From: Pseudomonas sp. PICF141
GTDB lineage: Bacteria; Pseudomonadota; Gammaproteobacteria; Pseudomonadales; Pseudomonadaceae
NCBI RefSeq assembly: GCF_002286815.1
Contig: NZ_MUNM01000066.1
Location: forward strand, 1-64,000
DNA length: 64,000 nt
Reading direction: 5' to 3'
The position numbers and the translations under genes were made by a program. Of the stretch, positions 1 to 7,945 are shown in pieces. The notes beneath the pieces were generated by a model. That model was not told the DNA's origin, did not search any database, and saw only the letters and a list, made by a program, of their open reading frames with translations. The first letter of the stretch is position 1. Each line of letters starts with the position of its first letter.

Positions 1-21
1 ACCCGCTTAAAAAGCTAGAAC

Positions 22-51
22 TGGTGCCCACTTAAATTTAAGTGCACACCA
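22..51. promoter_or_regulatory. 30-bp near-perfect palindrome
   Basis: The two halves are reverse complements except for two mismatched pairs; the inner 16 bases (CACTTAAATTTAAGTG, 29-44 with one flanking shift) are self-complementary and the outer TGGTG/CACCA arms also pair. It lies about 190 bases before yifB in a gene-free stretch. The symmetry around an AT-rich centre looks like an operator for a dimeric regulator, but no regulator is identified and no function is shown. Between it and yifB there is only a short hairpin (ACCGC/GCGGT near 203-217). Confidence 0.4.
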
Positions 52-239
52 TGTCTTGGCCTTGAAGGGCTGGGTAGATGACTTGGCCGGACGCATACAC
101 TTTTTTCATATATTGGCTCGATTGATACTCGCAACATCCAGAGAAAATTTGGCACCTCCGCCATCACGCTAAATCACCTCCTCCCGTCTACCCTTCAAAA
201 AACCGCAGGAAGCGGTCCTCGTCAGCTCAAGGAACGACC

Positions 240-1733
240 ATGTCCCTCTCCATCGTCCACAGCCGCGCCCAGGTCGGCGTAGAAGCACCCGCCGTCACCG
301 TAGAAGTGCATCTGGCCAACGGCTTGCCGTCGCTGACCATGGTCGGGCTGCCCGAGGCGGCGGTGAAGGAAAGCAAAGACCGCGTTCGCAGCGCGATCAT
401 CAATTCCGGCCTGCAATTTCCGGCACGGCGCATCACCTTGAATCTCGCCCCGGCCGATTTACCGAAAGATGGCGGGCGATTCGATCTGGCGATTGCCTTG
501 GGAATTCTCTCGGCCAGCGTGCAAGTGCCGACATTGACGCTGGATGACGTGGAGTGCCTGGGAGAGTTGGCCCTGTCGGGTGCGGTGCGGGCGGTTCGCG
601 GTGTATTGCCCGCGGCACTGGCAGCACGCAAGGCCGGGCGCACGCTGGTGGTGCCGCGAGCGAATGCCGAGGAGGCTTGCCTCGCTTCCGGGTTGAAGGT
701 GATTGCGGTGGATCATTTGCTGGAAGCGGTCGCGCATTTCAATGGCCACACGCCCATCGCCCCCTACGCGTCCAACGGTTTGCTCTACGCCAGCAAACCC
801 TATCCAGACTTGAATGAAGTGCAGGGGCAACTTGCCGCCAAGCGTGCGTTGCTGATTGCGGCGGCGGGTGCTCATAATCTGCTGTTCAGCGGACCGCCGG
901 GGACGGGGAAAACGTTGTTGGCGAGTCGTCTGCCGGGGCTGTTACCGCCATTGGCCGAGAGTGAGGCGCTGGAAGTCGCGGCGATTCAATCCGTCGCCAG
1001 TTGTGTGCCCCTGAGTCATTGGCCACAGCGCCCCTTCCGACAGCCGCACCACTCCGCTTCAGGCCCAGCGCTGGTAGGCGGCGGCTCAAAACCGCAACCG
1101 GGCGAGATCACCCTCGCCCACCACGGAGTGCTGTTCCTCGATGAGCTCCCGGAATTTGATCGCAAGGTATTGGAGGTATTGAGAGAGCCACTGGAATCCG
1201 GCCACATCGTGATTTCCCGCGCCAAGGACCGCGTACGCTTCCCGGCACGCTTTCAACTGGTCGCGGCGATGAACCCTTGCCCCTGTGGATATCTTGGCGA
1301 GCCCAGTGGTAAATGCAGTTGTACGCCGGACATGGTCCAGCGTTACCGCAACAAACTGTCGGGGCCACTGCTGGACCGCATCGATCTGCACCTGACAGTT
1401 GCTCGCGAAGCCACAGCGCTGAATCCTGCGTTAAAACCCGGCGATGATACTGCCACCGCCGCCGAGTTGGTGGCCGATGCGAGAGAACGCCAACAAAAAC
1501 GCCAAGACTGCGCCAATGCATTCCTCGATTTACCGGGCCTGCGCAGACACTGCAAGTTATCCACAGTTGACGAAACCTGGCTGGAAACGGCGTGTGAGCG
1601 GCTGACCTTGTCGCTGCGAGCGGCCCATCGACTGCTCAAGGTCGCTCGCACCTTGGCGGACCTTCAGCAAGTCGATGGCATCACCCGTGAACACTTGGCC
1701 GAAGCGCTGCAATATCGGCCAACAACACTCTAG
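240..1733 (+). CDS. yifB: YifB/ComM family Mg-chelatase-like AAA+ ATPase
   Basis: This is a 497-residue cytoplasmic ATPase of the YifB/ComM family. In naturally competent bacteria ComM is a helicase-like motor that helps branch migration during integration of transformed DNA; its role in Pseudomonas is less clear. The N-terminal third is the Lon-protease-like ChlI fold. A Walker A motif (SGPPGTGKT, about residues 217-225), a Walker B (LFLDELPEF) and the Mg-chelatase core with AAMNPCPCGYLG follow, and a C-terminal ChlI-type domain closes the protein. Length is usual for the family. The ATG is preceded by AAGGAACGACC, a good Shine-Dalgarno. It ends 6 bases before the convergent DUF4432 gene. 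Confidence 0.95.
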   Translation: MSLSIVHSRAQVGVEAPAVTVEVHLANGLPSLTMVGLPEAAVKESKDRVRSAIINSGLQFPARRITLNLAPADLPKDGGRFDLAIALGILSASVQVPTLTLDDVECLGELALSGAVRAVRGVLPAALAARKAGRTLVVPRANAEEACLASGLKVIAVDHLLEAVAHFNGHTPIAPYASNGLLYASKPYPDLNEVQGQLAAKRALLIAAAGAHNLLFSGPPGTGKTLLASRLPGLLPPLAESEALEVAAIQSVASCVPLSHWPQRPFRQPHHSASGPALVGGGSKPQPGEITLAHHGVLFLDELPEFDRKVLEVLREPLESGHIVISRAKDRVRFPARFQLVAAMNPCPCGYLGEPSGKCSCTPDMVQRYRNKLSGPLLDRIDLHLTVAREATALNPALKPGDDTATAAELVADARERQQKRQDCANAFLDLPGLRRHCKLSTVDETWLETACERLTLSLRAAHRLLKVARTLADLQQVDGITREHLAEALQYRPTTL

Positions 1734-1739
1734 CCGGCA

Positions 1740-2954
1740 TCACCCCTTGGTCAGATCAACCAACGGCGTCTGCCGCACCTCAGTCTCCCGCCCACCCTGA
1801 ATCTCGCTCACCCGCTTCAACGCCTTATCCACAGCCGCCTTGTCCGCCAACAAGCTGTAGCTGATCCGGAACTGCTTCTGTTCCTTTGGCGCAATCGTCG
1901 GCACCAGGTTCAGGGGCCGTTGATACCTGCGGTTGTAGGAAAAACTCGTCCCCGGCTCCAACCCCGTGACATAGCCCTGGCCTTCGGTATCGGTGTTTTT
2001 CCACAGGGAGAACACGGGCAGTGTTTGAGTATTGAAGCCGACCGAAACCCCCAGGCTGCCGGCCTTGTCATGCAGCACGGTCAACGTATCGCCCTTGGCA
2101 TCGGCATACGGCACCACGTTGTAAACCGTTTCGTCGTAGTCCTTGGTCGGTGCGCGGTAGGTTTGCCAATCCGGCAGATCGCCCTTGGCCTTGTCGTTGA
2201 ACGGCGACACCTGTTTCACTGGCGCGGCGAAGCGGGCGCCCTGTTCCAGGAATGGCGCGCCGAAGTTGCTGTGATACAGCGCCTGGTATTCCTTCGGATA
2301 GTCGCCATTGTTGGTCAGGGTATCGTTGAGGGCGAACGCTACGCTGCCGGGTTCGGTGACCAGTTCGGTCGCGACGGAGAAGTCGACTTTCTTGAACGCC
2401 TGTTCTTTCAGCTCACCGCGCAGGGTGATGGCGTACGGCGGTTTTTCATCGATGTGCAGGGTGACTTTATTGGCAGGGATATTGGCGGCGCGACCGTGCA
2501 GGGTCAGCAGTTCGCCGTTATCGATACCGGGGTGGCCGACCCATTCGTAGCCGCAGCGGGTGACCAGTTCGTTGAAACCCTCCAGCCAGCCCAGGCCACC
2601 GCGGCCGTTGAGTTCGATGAAGGATGGATTGACCACTTCCTTGACCGGCGAATCCCAGCCCATGCGCACATTGCCGACCGAGGCCTGCAAGACGTTCATG
2701 CCACGAGTCGGCACCACCGAGAGTTTCATCGGGCCGTTATCGATGTCGACGATGCTGACGCCTTCTTGCCGACCGCCGTGCAAGGTGCGCAGGGTGACGC
2801 TGAAGGGTTTGTCGGTTTTTACGCCGAGTTGCTGGCTGGTGATCTGCCAGTTCTGGGCGGCTTTGTCGGTGTCGAGCAGGACGTAATCCCAAGCCATGGC
2901 TTGGGAAGCAGCGGACAGTGCGCTGAGGGCAACGAACAATTTGAGCGGGGTCAT
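1740..2954 (-). CDS. DUF4432 family (aldose 1-epimerase-like) protein, predicted secreted
   Basis: A 404-residue protein with a cleavable signal peptide (MTPLKLFVALSALSAASQAMA), so it should act in the periplasm. The body resembles DUF4432, a galactose-mutarotase-like beta-sandwich family: VPTRGMNVLQ, the GGLGWLEGFNELVTRCG stretch, TLHGRAANIPA and LEPGTSFSYNRRYQ fit that fold. The substrate is unknown and is likely a sugar. I start at 2954 because the signal peptide begins there and AAGAAAGG lies upstream; a longer in-frame reading up to 3047 would bury the signal peptide. The neighbours are unrelated in function, so context does not help. Confidence 0.8.
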   Translation of the reverse strand: MTPLKLFVALSALSAASQAMAWDYVLLDTDKAAQNWQITSQQLGVKTDKPFSVTLRTLHGGRQEGVSIVDIDNGPMKLSVVPTRGMNVLQASVGNVRMGWDSPVKEVVNPSFIELNGRGGLGWLEGFNELVTRCGYEWVGHPGIDNGELLTLHGRAANIPANKVTLHIDEKPPYAITLRGELKEQAFKKVDFSVATELVTEPGSVAFALNDTLTNNGDYPKEYQALYHSNFGAPFLEQGARFAAPVKQVSPFNDKAKGDLPDWQTYRAPTKDYDETVYNVVPYADAKGDTLTVLHDKAGSLGVSVGFNTQTLPVFSLWKNTDTEGQGYVTGLEPGTSFSYNRRYQRPLNLVPTIAPKEQKQFRISYSLLADKAAVDKALKRVSEIQGGRETEVRQTPLVDLTKG

Positions 2955-3103
2955 GGCGGCAGCCTTTCTTGGAGTTGTGCCAATTTTATAGACTTGAAGA
3001 AACGTTTCAGCAAGCATAAAAATCGAGACACTGGTGCTAAATGCCAAGGAAGACGACCAGAGAGGAATTGATCCGAAGATTTCGCAAATCGGGATTGAGT
3101 CGA

Positions 3104-3194
3104 TGCCATCGCCAGCAGGCCCACACTGGATCGAAGCTGAACCCAGAGTTTGTGAACACCCGAGATCAACTGTGGGCCTGCTCGCGATGGCGAT
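3104..3194. repeat. REP-like inverted repeat
   Basis: Two oppositely oriented arms, one carrying GCCATCGCCAGCAGGCCCAC and the other GTGGGCCTGCTCGCGATGGC, flank about 45 bases. It lies between two minus-strand genes just after the chemoreceptor stop, so its transcript could fold and act as a 3'-end or terminator-like element. It belongs to the extragenic palindromes common in fluorescent pseudomonads. Confidence 0.6.
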
Positions 3195-3206
3195 TTCGGC
3201 AGCTAC

Positions 3207-5183
3207 TCAACGAAACCGGTCAACCTCATGCCGCAAGTCCGCCGCCAGCTTCTCCAACTCTTTGGCCGTCACAGCCAGGTTCGACACCACTTCGCGCTGT
3301 TCACTGTTCGCCAACGCGATGCTTTGCAGATTGCTGCTGAGCAAGGTCGCGGTGCTGCTTTGTTCCTGGGTCGCGGTGGTGATGGCGGCAAATTGCTGAC
3401 CGGCCGAGCGGCTTTGTTCATCGATTCGTGCCAGCGCCGAAGCGACATTGGCGTTGCGTGACAGGCCTTCTTGCATCAGCACGTTGCCCTGCTCCATGGT
3501 GCTGATGGCGTTGCCGGTTTCCTGCTGGATGCTTTGGATCATCCCGGAAATTTCGTCTGTGGCCTGGCGGGTGCGCGAGGCCAGGTTACGCACCTCATCG
3601 GCCACCACCGCAAACCCACGGCCCTGCTCACCAGCGCGGGCGGCTTCGATGGCGGCGTTGAGCGCCAGCAGGTTGGTTTGCTCGGCGATCGAGGTAATTA
3701 CCCCGACAATGCCACCGATTTCCTGGGAACGCTGGCCCAAGGTATTGATTACCGTCGCGGTGCTGTTCAATGCACCGGCGATTTGCTCCAGGGAAGAAGA
3801 CGCTTCGTCCATCGACGTACGACCGATCTGGGTTTGCTGTGCGTTTTCCTGCGCCAGACGCTGGGTGTTGCCCATGTTGTCGGCGATATTCAACGAAGTG
3901 GCGCTGAATTCTTCCACGGCACCGGCCATGCTGGTGATTTCGCCGGACTGCTGCTCCATCCCTTCATAGGCGCCACCGGACAACCCGGATAACGCCTGGG
4001 CACGGCTGTTGACCTCTGCCGAGGCCTTACGGATGTGCTCGACCATGGTCGACAGGGCCTGGCTCATCTGGTTGAAGGCGCGGGCCAGTTGACCGATTTC
4101 GTCATTGCTCGACACGTTCAGGCGAACACTCAAATCACCGGCGCCCAAGGCTTCGGCCTGGCGTACCAGATCCCCCAGTGGCGCCAGTTTGCTGCGCAGC
4201 AACCAGACCGCCGAACCAACCGCCAGCAACATCGCCAGCAAGCTGCCGATCGCCAATTGAATACCCACGCTCCAGGTGACGGCGCGGATTTCGCTTTTCG
4301 GCATGCTCGCCACCACCGACCACGGCCCGCCTTCGAACGGCACGGCAACACTGTAAAAATCTTGCGACGTGTCGTTCCAGAAGTCGCCTTTGCCCGGCGT
4401 CTTGGCCAGACCGACGATGCTTGGCACCGCCTGATCCGGCGCCTGTACACCGGCAATTGGCACCAGCCATTTGCCTTGTTCATCCAGCAACGCCAGGGAA
4501 CCGGTCTGGCCGATGCGGAAGCGTTTGAGGTTGGAGAACTGTGCGTTCTGCGCGTCGGTGTAATCGAATCCTACGTACAGCACCGCAATGATCTTACCTC
4601 CGCTGTCGCGTACGGGGGTGTACTGCGACATGTAGAAGCGTTCGAACAGCAACGCTCGCCCCACGTAACTCTGCCCCGCCATCAAACGGGCGTAAGCCGG
4701 GTTTGCGTGGTCGAGCAGTGTGCCAATGGCTCGGCTGCCGTCTTGTTTGGTGACATTCGTGCTGACCCGAATGAACTCTTCACCGCTGCGCACGAACACG
4801 GTCGCAACGCCTGCGGTCATCTGCTTGAACTCGTCGACTTCCGCGAAGTTGTTGTTCAGCACTTCACTGCCCAGGTGCAGGCCCGGGGTCTGCACACCCG
4901 CCACGGTCACCGGCTGATCCGGGTGCACGCTCAAACCGGCACTGAAGCGCTTCTCGAACAGGCCGGCCAAGCGCTGGGTGCTTTCACGCAAGGTGCCGTG
5001 AAAGGTGCTCAACTGATCAGCCAGCAAGCGAGCCTCACTGGCCAGATGCTCTTCGCGGGTGGCAAGGTTGGCGGTGTCCAGCGAGCGAAGGGCGAACACG
5101 GTACTGCCACTGATGACAATTGCCAGAATCACGGCAAGCGCAAGACCCAGCTGTGAGGCAATCCGAGCACGAGGTTGAGACAT
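3207..5183 (-). CDS. Methyl-accepting chemotaxis protein with Cache sensor
   Basis: A 658-residue inner-membrane chemoreceptor that would signal to CheA through CheW. The parts, in order, are TM1 (about residues 11-33), a periplasmic Cache 3/Cache 2-type ligand domain (about 40-300), TM2 (about 304-329), HAMP (about 330-382) and a cytoplasmic signalling domain. The conserved hairpin tip is intact (EQTNLLALNAAIEAARAGEQ, about 501-520). The ligand cannot be read from the sequence. The ATG at 5183 is preceded by AGGAGCTGTC, which decides it over longer in-frame readings. It seems to be monocistronic; no che genes are nearby, as is usual for Pseudomonas orphan receptors. Confidence 0.92.
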   Translation of the reverse strand: MSQPRARIASQLGLALAVILAIVISGSTVFALRSLDTANLATREEHLASEARLLADQLSTFHGTLRESTQRLAGLFEKRFSAGLSVHPDQPVTVAGVQTPGLHLGSEVLNNNFAEVDEFKQMTAGVATVFVRSGEEFIRVSTNVTKQDGSRAIGTLLDHANPAYARLMAGQSYVGRALLFERFYMSQYTPVRDSGGKIIAVLYVGFDYTDAQNAQFSNLKRFRIGQTGSLALLDEQGKWLVPIAGVQAPDQAVPSIVGLAKTPGKGDFWNDTSQDFYSVAVPFEGGPWSVVASMPKSEIRAVTWSVGIQLAIGSLLAMLLAVGSAVWLLRSKLAPLGDLVRQAEALGAGDLSVRLNVSSNDEIGQLARAFNQMSQALSTMVEHIRKASAEVNSRAQALSGLSGGAYEGMEQQSGEITSMAGAVEEFSATSLNIADNMGNTQRLAQENAQQTQIGRTSMDEASSSLEQIAGALNSTATVINTLGQRSQEIGGIVGVITSIAEQTNLLALNAAIEAARAGEQGRGFAVVADEVRNLASRTRQATDEISGMIQSIQQETGNAISTMEQGNVLMQEGLSRNANVASALARIDEQSRSAGQQFAAITTATQEQSSTATLLSSNLQSIALANSEQREVVSNLAVTAKELEKLAADLRHEVDRFR

Positions 5184-5367
5184 GACAGCTCCTGACCCAG
5201 TGGCCGGATCATCTGATCCCATCGCACACTCGGCAAAATTTCTGATGGTGGGGGAAACATGGAACCTGCACGACGGTGCCATCAGCAGATTTTCGGCGGC
5301 AAAGTTGAATACTTGAGTAATGAGCGAGGATATGGCCCAAGGCCGCCATTGCGGCGGCACCATCGAT

Positions 5368-6288
5368 TCAGCCCAGGCGCTCGACAGCCGGTAATTCCAT
5401 GGCCCGGACCTCGCCTTGCAGGAAATCGCTGAGGCGGCGCAAACGTTCGCCGCCGGGGCGGGTTTTCGGCCAGACCAGGTAATAGTTTTCACCACTGGCG
5501 ACGGCCGTCGGCCACGGCAAACTCAGACGTCCCTGCGCGACATCCTCCGCCACCATGAGCAAATCGCCCATGGACACGCCGTAACCTCTGGCCGCAGCGA
5601 TCATGCCAAGCTCCAGCGTGTCGAACACCTGCCCGCCCTTGAGCGAGATTTGATCGGTCAGGCCCATGCGCTCCAGCCAGTTGCGCCAGTCACGGCGGTC
5701 TGGCGTGGGGTGCAGCAGCTCGGTACTGGCCAGGCGCGCAACGTCCCACGGTTGGTCCTTCAGAAGATTCGGCGCGCCCACCGGAATCAGCTCTTCGGGG
5801 AACAGGAAAGTTGCCTCCCAGTCCAGTGGAAAATGCCCGTTGCTGAGGATGACGGCGCAGTCGAAGGGCTCATGGTTGAAGTCCACCGTATCGATGTCCA
5901 TCCAGGCGCTGGTCAATTGCACCTCGTTGCCCGGTCGCAGGTGCCGAAAACGACTGAGCCGCGCCAACAGCCAGCGCATGGTCAGGGTCGACGGGGCTTT
6001 CATGCGCAGGATGTCGTCTTCGGCCCGCAAGGTATTACAGGCCCGCTCGAGGGCGGTGAAGCCTTCGCGAATGCCGGGCAGGATCAGCCGCGCCGATTCG
6101 GTCAGTTGCAGGTTGCGCCCGCTGCGATGAAACAGCCGACAGGCGAAATGCTCTTCGAGCGTACGAATGTGCCGACTGACCGCACTTTGGGTGATCGACA
6201 GTTCTTCGGCCGCGCGGGTAAACGAACTATGCCGCGCCGCGGCTTCGAATGCTCGAAGGGCATACAAGGGAGGAAGACGACGGGACAT
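5368..6288 (-). CDS. LysR-type transcriptional regulator (GcvA/AmpR-like subgroup)
   Basis: A 306-residue LysR-type regulator. The N-terminal winged helix-turn-helix is clear (LRAFEAAARHSSFTRAAEEL, then ITQSAVSRHIRTLEEH), followed by a periplasmic-binding-protein-like effector domain. The opening MSRRLPPLYALRAFEAAARH is typical of the GcvA/AmpR branch. The ATG at 6288 has AAAGGAGCC at good spacing. The gene is divergent from the MATE exporter gene, with 150 bases between them; LysR regulators often control a divergent neighbour, so the exporter is the natural candidate target. That is inference from position only. Confidence 0.88.
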   Translation of the reverse strand: MSRRLPPLYALRAFEAAARHSSFTRAAEELSITQSAVSRHIRTLEEHFACRLFHRSGRNLQLTESARLILPGIREGFTALERACNTLRAEDDILRMKAPSTLTMRWLLARLSRFRHLRPGNEVQLTSAWMDIDTVDFNHEPFDCAVILSNGHFPLDWEATFLFPEELIPVGAPNLLKDQPWDVARLASTELLHPTPDRRDWRNWLERMGLTDQISLKGGQVFDTLELGMIAAARGYGVSMGDLLMVAEDVAQGRLSLPWPTAVASGENYYLVWPKTRPGGERLRRLSDFLQGEVRAMELPAVERLG

Positions 6289-6438
6289 CAGGAAGGCTCC
6301 TTTAGCGCGATTGCACCAACTTATCAGAAACTCCCCTGCATGAGTTTTAATCATGCCACCCATCCTTTTTATCCCTTTGTGCAAACCCCGCAGAGCGCCG
6401 AGAATCGACGTTTCCTGTTCTCTCTGATATCGAGCGTG

Positions 6439-7842
6439 ATGATCATGCAGCATCCAGCGCGTAGTGAACTCTGGGCCATCCTGCGGCTGGCGGGGCCGTT
6501 GATTGCCTCGCAGTTGGCGCACATGTTGATGGTCCTCACCGACACGTTGATGATGGCGCGCCTGAGCCCCGAAGCACTGGCCGGCGGCGGCCTGGGCGCG
6601 GCGACGTATTCGTTCGTATCGATTTTCTGCATCGGCGTGATCGCTGCCGTCGGCACTTTGGTGGCGATCCGCCAGGGCGCGGGTGACATCCTTGGCGCGG
6701 CGCGGCTGACCAAGGCCGGGTTGTGGCTCGCCTGGTTGATGGCGCTGGTGGCGGGTTTGCTGCTGTGGAACCTCAAACCGGTGTTGCTGCTGTTCGGTCA
6801 GACCGAAACCAACGTCCAGGCTGCCGGCCAGTTTCTGTTGATCCTGCCCTTCGCACTGCCCGGCTACCTGAGCTTCATGGCGCTGCGCGGTTTCACCAGC
6901 GCCATCGGCCGGGCGAGCCCGGTGATGGTCATCAGCCTCGCCGGCACCGTGGCCAACTTCCTGCTCAACTATGCGTTGATCACCGGCATGTTCGGTCTGC
7001 CGAAAATGGGTCTGGTGGGCATCGGCCTGGTCACGGCGATCGTTGCCAACCTGATGGCGCTGGCGCTCGCGCTGCACATTCGTCGGCATCCGGCCTACGA
7101 CGCGTATCCATTGCTGCCGGGGCTGTCGCGCCCCAACCGTCAATACTTGAAGGAATTGTGGCGCCTGGGCCTGCCGATTGGCGGCACCTATGCGGTGGAA
7201 GTCGGCCTGTTCGCCTTCGCCGCGCTGTGCATGGGCACCATGGGCAGCACGCAACTGGCGGCGCATCAGATCGCCCTGCAAATCGTTTCGGTGGCGTTCA
7301 TGATTCCGGCGGGGCTTTCCTATGCGATCACCATGCGCATCGGCCAGCATTACGGCGCCGGGCAATTGCTCGATGCGCGGCTGGCCGGACGGGTCGGGAT
7401 CGCCTTTGGTGCGGCGGCAATGCTCGGCTTTGCAATGGTGTTCTGGCTGCTGCCGCATCAGTTGATCGGCTTGTTCCTGGACCACAACGATCCGGCGTTC
7501 GGCGAAGTCATCAACCTGGCCGTGAGCTTGTTGGCGGTGGCGGCGTGGTTCGAGCTGTTCGACGGCACACAAACCATTGCCATGGGCTGCATCCGTGGGC
7601 TCAAGGATGCCAAGACCACGTTCCTGGTGGGTTTGGGCTGCTATTGGCTGATCGGTGCACCGGCCGCCTGGTGGATGGCCTTCCATTTGAATTGGGGGCC
7701 AACGGGGGTCTGGTGGGGTCTGGCGCTGGGGCTGGCGTGTGCGGCGGTGAGCCTGACGCTGGCGTTTGAGTGGAAGATGAAGCGGATGATTCGGCGTGAG
7801 CCGGCGTCGCAGGGCGATTTCCAGATAGCTCAGCCTGATTGA
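6439..7842 (+). CDS. MATE family multidrug efflux transporter
   Basis: About 467 residues with the usual twelve transmembrane helices of the NorM-type MATE family, which export cationic drugs and dyes in exchange for Na+ or H+. The two homologous halves are visible (RLAGPLIASQLAHMLMVLTDT early and RLGLPIGGTYAVEVGLFAFA in the second half). In P. aeruginosa a MATE gene (PA5294) sits at the same place beside the ProE and rep genes. Possible starts are 6439 and 6445 (Met-Ile-Met), with a weak Shine-Dalgarno; an upstream ATG at 6340 would add a poor hydrophilic extension. Substrate unknown. Confidence 0.9.
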   Translation: MIMQHPARSELWAILRLAGPLIASQLAHMLMVLTDTLMMARLSPEALAGGGLGAATYSFVSIFCIGVIAAVGTLVAIRQGAGDILGAARLTKAGLWLAWLMALVAGLLLWNLKPVLLLFGQTETNVQAAGQFLLILPFALPGYLSFMALRGFTSAIGRASPVMVISLAGTVANFLLNYALITGMFGLPKMGLVGIGLVTAIVANLMALALALHIRRHPAYDAYPLLPGLSRPNRQYLKELWRLGLPIGGTYAVEVGLFAFAALCMGTMGSTQLAAHQIALQIVSVAFMIPAGLSYAITMRIGQHYGAGQLLDARLAGRVGIAFGAAAMLGFAMVFWLLPHQLIGLFLDHNDPAFGEVINLAVSLLAVAAWFELFDGTQTIAMGCIRGLKDAKTTFLVGLGCYWLIGAPAAWWMAFHLNWGPTGVWWGLALGLACAAVSLTLAFEWKMKRMIRREPASQGDFQIAQPD

Positions 7843-7848
7843 GATCCC

Positions 7849-7936
7849 TGCAGGAGCGAGGCTTGCCCGCGAATGGCATCACGCGGTGTATCCGAGACAA
7901 CGCGTGATGCCATTCGCGGGCAAGCCTCGCTCCTAC
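7849..7936. repeat. REPIN-type repeat forming a very long perfect hairpin
   Basis: Two inverted GGAGCGAGGCTTGCCCGCGA-type arms. Unlike the other pairs in the window the inner sequence is also complementary, giving about 35 perfect base pairs around a 15-base loop. It lies in the short gap between the convergent MATE and GGDEF/EAL genes, where it could end transcription from both sides. Confidence 0.8.
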
Positions 7937-7945
7937 GGTACGTCG

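Noticed and set aside
1920..3071. Long plus-strand open frame opposite the DUF4432 gene
   Set aside because: It is the high-GC antisense shadow of a gene with a signal peptide and family motifs; its own translation shows no domain.
6300..7686. Extension of the LysR frame through the MATE gene
   Set aside because: The LysR protein starts at 6288 with a good ribosome site; the extension is antisense to the transporter.
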